A DNA stretch of 24,328 nt from positions 1 through 24,328 of the IMG/VR virus record IMGVR_UViG_3300043395_000038, one strand, 5' to 3'. The DNA comes from a virus. Both the position numbers and the translations under genes were made by a program. The notes under the pieces are model-generated. The model searched no databases. It was not told the origin of the DNA and saw only the letters and a program-made list of their open reading frames with translations. Positions 22,201 through 24,328 of this stretch are shown piece after piece (within the stretch, counting starts at the first letter, position 1; the number at the start of each line of letters is the position of its first letter).

Positions 22201-22965
22201 TTATCCGAATGGTGATGAAGGAGTGACGTTTGTATCTCCTGGATTATTTTTAATCAGCTCTGCAGCTTCGTCTGGTGCGTTCTGAAGACTATTAGTTGCA
22301 CCTACGTCATCACGAGCTTGATCCAGCGATGCCAGTTCCCAGTCCATTCCATTTGGACCCTGACCTTTATTAGGATCAACCGCATCAAATCTTACGACCT
22401 TAGGCGGCAACGGTGCGCTATCTACTGTTTTCTTGCGACTCTTTACTGCTGTTTCTTCTTCACGTTCTTCATTACCAGAAGCAACTAGAGAAGTAGACGA
22501 CTGATCATCTAGAACTGGATGAACAGAAGGAACAGGTGAAATGCCATTCTGTCCGCCAAATAATAGATTCAGCGAGTTCATGAGCAAATTAAGTCTTGCA
22601 TATCGCTGACGCATGTTGTATGCTTGCTGTGCAGCTCGCGGTCTAGCTGGTGCAATAATAGTTAGCTCTTGAGTTGAGTCGTCAGATGCTATAATTCGAT
22701 TTGTGCTGATATCATAGACGATAGCTTCAACTTCGTATGTGCCAGGATAAAGCGGCGAATCAAAATGCAGCTTCCATTGCTTAGGATTTTTTGTTTCGTC
22801 GATACCAAGATTGCCTTCGAAGAGTCGATACGGAACATAATTCACATACACTTCAATAGACTCTTTAGGATTTCCCTTAGAATCAAAACGCTCAAAGTCA
22901 ACCGTTCCCGTCAGGATCGGAGTCGTATTAGACGTCGCTAGTTTGTTTACAGTGATCTTTGCCAT
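22201..22965 (-). CDS. Ig-like domain plus disordered linker protein in the gp5 cluster, 254 aa
   Basis: The N-terminal 107 residues look like a bacterial Ig-type beta-sandwich: VNKLATSNTTPILTGTVDF, SIEVYVNYVPYRLFEGNLGI, KQWKLHFDSPLYPGTYEVEA and IVYDISTNRIIASDDSTQEL. They match the pattern 'PvltGtv...l.V.Vng..y........W.l......GtYeVea.v.D.agN'. A basic helix follows (AAQQAYNMRQRYARLNLLMN). The second half is low-complexity and highly charged (GNEEREEETAVKSRKKT), probably disordered, ending in a Pro/Asn-rich tail. No lysozyme motif is seen, although in T4 gp5 the lysozyme domain lies between OB-fold and beta-helix, which is exactly where this gene lies. The start overlaps the OB-fold gene's stop as TAATG. 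It is probably a hub structural or host-contact protein. The Ig call is from pattern only. Confidence 0.72.
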   Translation of the reverse strand: MAKITVNKLATSNTTPILTGTVDFERFDSKGNPKESIEVYVNYVPYRLFEGNLGIDETKNPKQWKLHFDSPLYPGTYEVEAIVYDISTNRIIASDDSTQELTIIAPARPRAAQQAYNMRQRYARLNLLMNSLNLLFGGQNGISPVPSVHPVLDDQSSTSLVASGNEEREEETAVKSRKKTVDSAPLPPKVVRFDAVDPNKGQGPNGMDWELASLDQARDDVGATNSLQNAPDEAAELIKNNPGDTNVTPSSPFG

Positions 22966-23351
22966 TATGCCTTACCAGATCCTGGCGCACTAGGTTGTGC
23001 ATCATTTTTCTGCTGAATGTGTGGTAGCACACCAAACACGATAGGATATTGACCTGCGTCACCGTCTAGGAAAAATCCAAGCACCTTTGAATTCTCTACG
23101 ATACCAGTAGGGCTATGACCTATTCCGCTGATAGTCGCAGATGTTGTTGGCATCAACACATAACACCACGGAAGCTCTTTAGTTGGTAGCTTTCCCTTAT
23201 CTTCTGTGTGATGACCTTTGATACGAACCTTGATACGACCAAGTTTCAGTTCATCTTTTTGTCCAGAAAACTGTCCAGTGCCTCGGTCCTCTACGATACC
23301 GATCCACCACTTCATACCTTCCTGACCCATCACTGTGCCGAAATCAGCCAT
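22965..23351 (-). CDS. 5: Baseplate hub OB-fold protein (gp5 N-terminal domain-like), 128 aa
   Basis: This corresponds to the OB-fold at the start of T4 gp5, which sits on the gp27 hub trimer and carries the spike. Visible signatures are KWWIGIVEDRGTG (14-26), KLGRIKVRIKGHHTEDKGKLP, LPWCYVLMPTTSATISGIGHSPTG, and VLGFFLDGDAGQYPIVFGVLPH. These follow the family pattern 'W.G.Ved..DP...GRvkVri.G.H......lP...LPWa.vm.p......G.G..P.gl..G..V.G.F.DG....PvI.G'. The chain stops about 15 residues after that, with a Pro/Ser/Gly tail, so the lysozyme and beta-helix parts of gp5 are absent from this chain. Both ends overlap neighbours as TAATG. It acts at the centre of the baseplate. Confidence 0.9.
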   Translation of the reverse strand: MADFGTVMGQEGMKWWIGIVEDRGTGQFSGQKDELKLGRIKVRIKGHHTEDKGKLPTKELPWCYVLMPTTSATISGIGHSPTGIVENSKVLGFFLDGDAGQYPIVFGVLPHIQQKNDAQPSAPGSGKA

Positions 23352-24328
23352 TATCCTACTCCAGAATTTCCACTAGATGCTTTCTTTGAGTCACTCTTAC
23401 ACTGCAAAATGCACTCATATTTCATATCTTTATCGTCACGATATGTAATATGGCGAACCGCAGTAATCAAATAATCGCCTGAACGTTTGTCGATTTGATT
23501 CGATTCTTGGTTTGCAGGAATACGAAGATTGACCTTGACGCCTGGTTTATATTTTACAAATCCAGGAACACGAACGTTCATTACTAGATTATCTAGTTGA
23601 TTTGCAGCCGAGCTCTTAGCGCCGTGCTCAGGTAATGTTCTTTTACGCTGCTTGATCGTAGGATCGCGTGAGTCTCTAAACTTACTCTGCGAAAAACCAG
23701 GAGCAACTACGAAATTGAATCGTTGACCACGAGCAGACTGCTCTTCGCCTGTTGTAGGGCTGCGACCTGTATGAGTCGTATCACCAGCTCCATCGCGCTT
23801 AGATCCACCACCAATCACACCAGTCGTAGGATCATAGAAATACCAGTGATCAGAGTTAGAACCATTGAACGTTGAGTCTAGCTGATTCGTATCGGTCTGC
23901 TGATCAAATGCAATAATCTTAGTTGCAGGATCACCACCTGCTTTACCGATATTCTGAGTTGCGTATGATAGAGTCGCTATTGAACTGCTCTGTAGCATCT
24001 TATCAATCGTCTTGAAATGATATCCATCACGATCCTGATAATAAACATAGTTTGATGCTTTGGCTTCTGCTGATTTACCTTCTTTACAAGCCCAACGAAG
24101 AACAGCGATAGGACTACGACCCGTTCCTGTATATGCCGACTGACCTTCTGTCGATTCAGTTGTTACTAAGCTGGTCTTGAGTGAAGTCGCCGACTTGATA
24201 TATTCGTCATGAACTTCTTTTACGATCTCGTCTATCTTTTTACCCTGATATGACTTCACGATCTCTTTTGCATTATTATCAATGAATTCGCTAGGGACGC
24301 AGTTGATCTTATATGTATCCTGATTTTC
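23351..24328 (-). CDS. 27: Baseplate hub protein, gp27-like, partial (C-terminal 325 aa)
   Basis: The frame is open to the right edge, so the N-terminus is missing. A GTG at 24259 is only an internal valine codon, because 23 sense codons precede it without a stop. Recognisable hub features are VPSEFIDNNAKEIVKSYQGK and IDEIVKEVHDEYI at the start, and APIAVLRW-type and YVYYQDRDGYHFKTIDKML segments (the 'single-residue-rich aromatic YxD..GYxF.siD' motif of gp27-like hubs), then a C-terminal barrel (NLVMNVRVPGFVKYKPGVKV, GDYLITAVRHI). T4 gp27 is about 391 aa (recalled), so roughly a sixth may be missing. It forms the trimeric hub ring on which the downstream OB-fold/spike proteins sit. The stop overlaps the OB-fold start as TAATG. 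Confidence 0.8.
   Translation of the reverse strand, partial: ENQDTYKINCVPSEFIDNNAKEIVKSYQGKKIDEIVKEVHDEYIKSATSLKTSLVTTESTEGQSAYTGTGRSPIAVLRWACKEGKSAEAKASNYVYYQDRDGYHFKTIDKMLQSSSIATLSYATQNIGKAGGDPATKIIAFDQQTDTNQLDSTFNGSNSDHWYFYDPTTGVIGGGSKRDGAGDTTHTGRSPTTGEEQSARGQRFNFVVAPGFSQSKFRDSRDPTIKQRKRTLPEHGAKSSAANQLDNLVMNVRVPGFVKYKPGVKVNLRIPANQESNQIDKRSGDYLITAVRHITYRDDKDMKYECILQCKSDSKKASSGNSGVG

Noticed and set aside
22201-23351. A gp5-type lysozyme domain in the gp5 cluster
   Set aside because: Neither the 128-aa nor the 254-aa protein shows the Glu-Asp-Thr lysozyme signature or enough globular sequence for a T4-type lysozyme.
23351-24259. Hub gene starting at GTG 24259
   Set aside because: The frame continues open for 23 more codons to the window edge with no ribosome binding site before the GTG, and the extra residues fit the hub family; the gene is truncated by the window.

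Overview
The window is a stretch of the late, structural (virion) region of a contractile-tailed phage of the T4-like type. Every gene I can support is on the minus strand and transcription runs from right to left. Genes are packed with almost no gaps, and many stop/start codons overlap as TAATG. The gene set is a T4-type baseplate hub, wedge and fibre cassette. The style is that of marine or environmental T4-like myoviruses (cyanophage, roseophage, pelagiphage or rhizobial phage relatives) rather than coliphage T4: a very large DUF4815-type protein, glycine-rich fibre proteins, and the short 'RDAFIPPKP' protein. The host cannot be named from the sequence.

Right end (24328 to 19769), hub and spike: a partial gp27-like hub protein, a gp5-type OB-fold protein, an Ig-like/linker protein, a gp5C-type beta-helix spike made of 8-residue repeats, a PAAR tip protein, and an unrecognised 471-residue protein rich in glycine-zipper segments. 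The gp5 functions are spread over separate genes and no lysozyme domain is visible. A 76-base gap follows, the largest in the window. It holds a weak terminator-like hairpin and a late-promoter-like box on the minus strand, and an exact consensus sigma70-type promoter pointing the other way.

Middle (19692 to 5399), wedge and large baseplate proteins: gp25, gp6, an 896-residue structural protein in the place of T4 gp7 with a 20-residue tandem repeat, a 184-residue virion protein behind a perfect TATAAATA late promoter, an enlarged gp8, a 1665-residue DUF4815-type protein, and a 625-residue companion. A common beta-rich module recurs in three of these proteins.

Left end (5397 to 1), fibres and adhesins: a small coiled-coil protein, a repeat-built tail fibre, three consecutive glycine-rich proteins (one collagen-like, two paralogues ending in YRIYKFTGSGS), two small conserved phage hypotheticals, and, running off the left edge, a PP-loop (SGGNDS) ATPase-type enzyme that overlaps its upstream neighbour as TGATG. 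That enzyme is the only clearly non-structural gene seen. No tRNA, CRISPR, insertion sequence or attachment site was found. There is no gene-free stretch over 300 bases.
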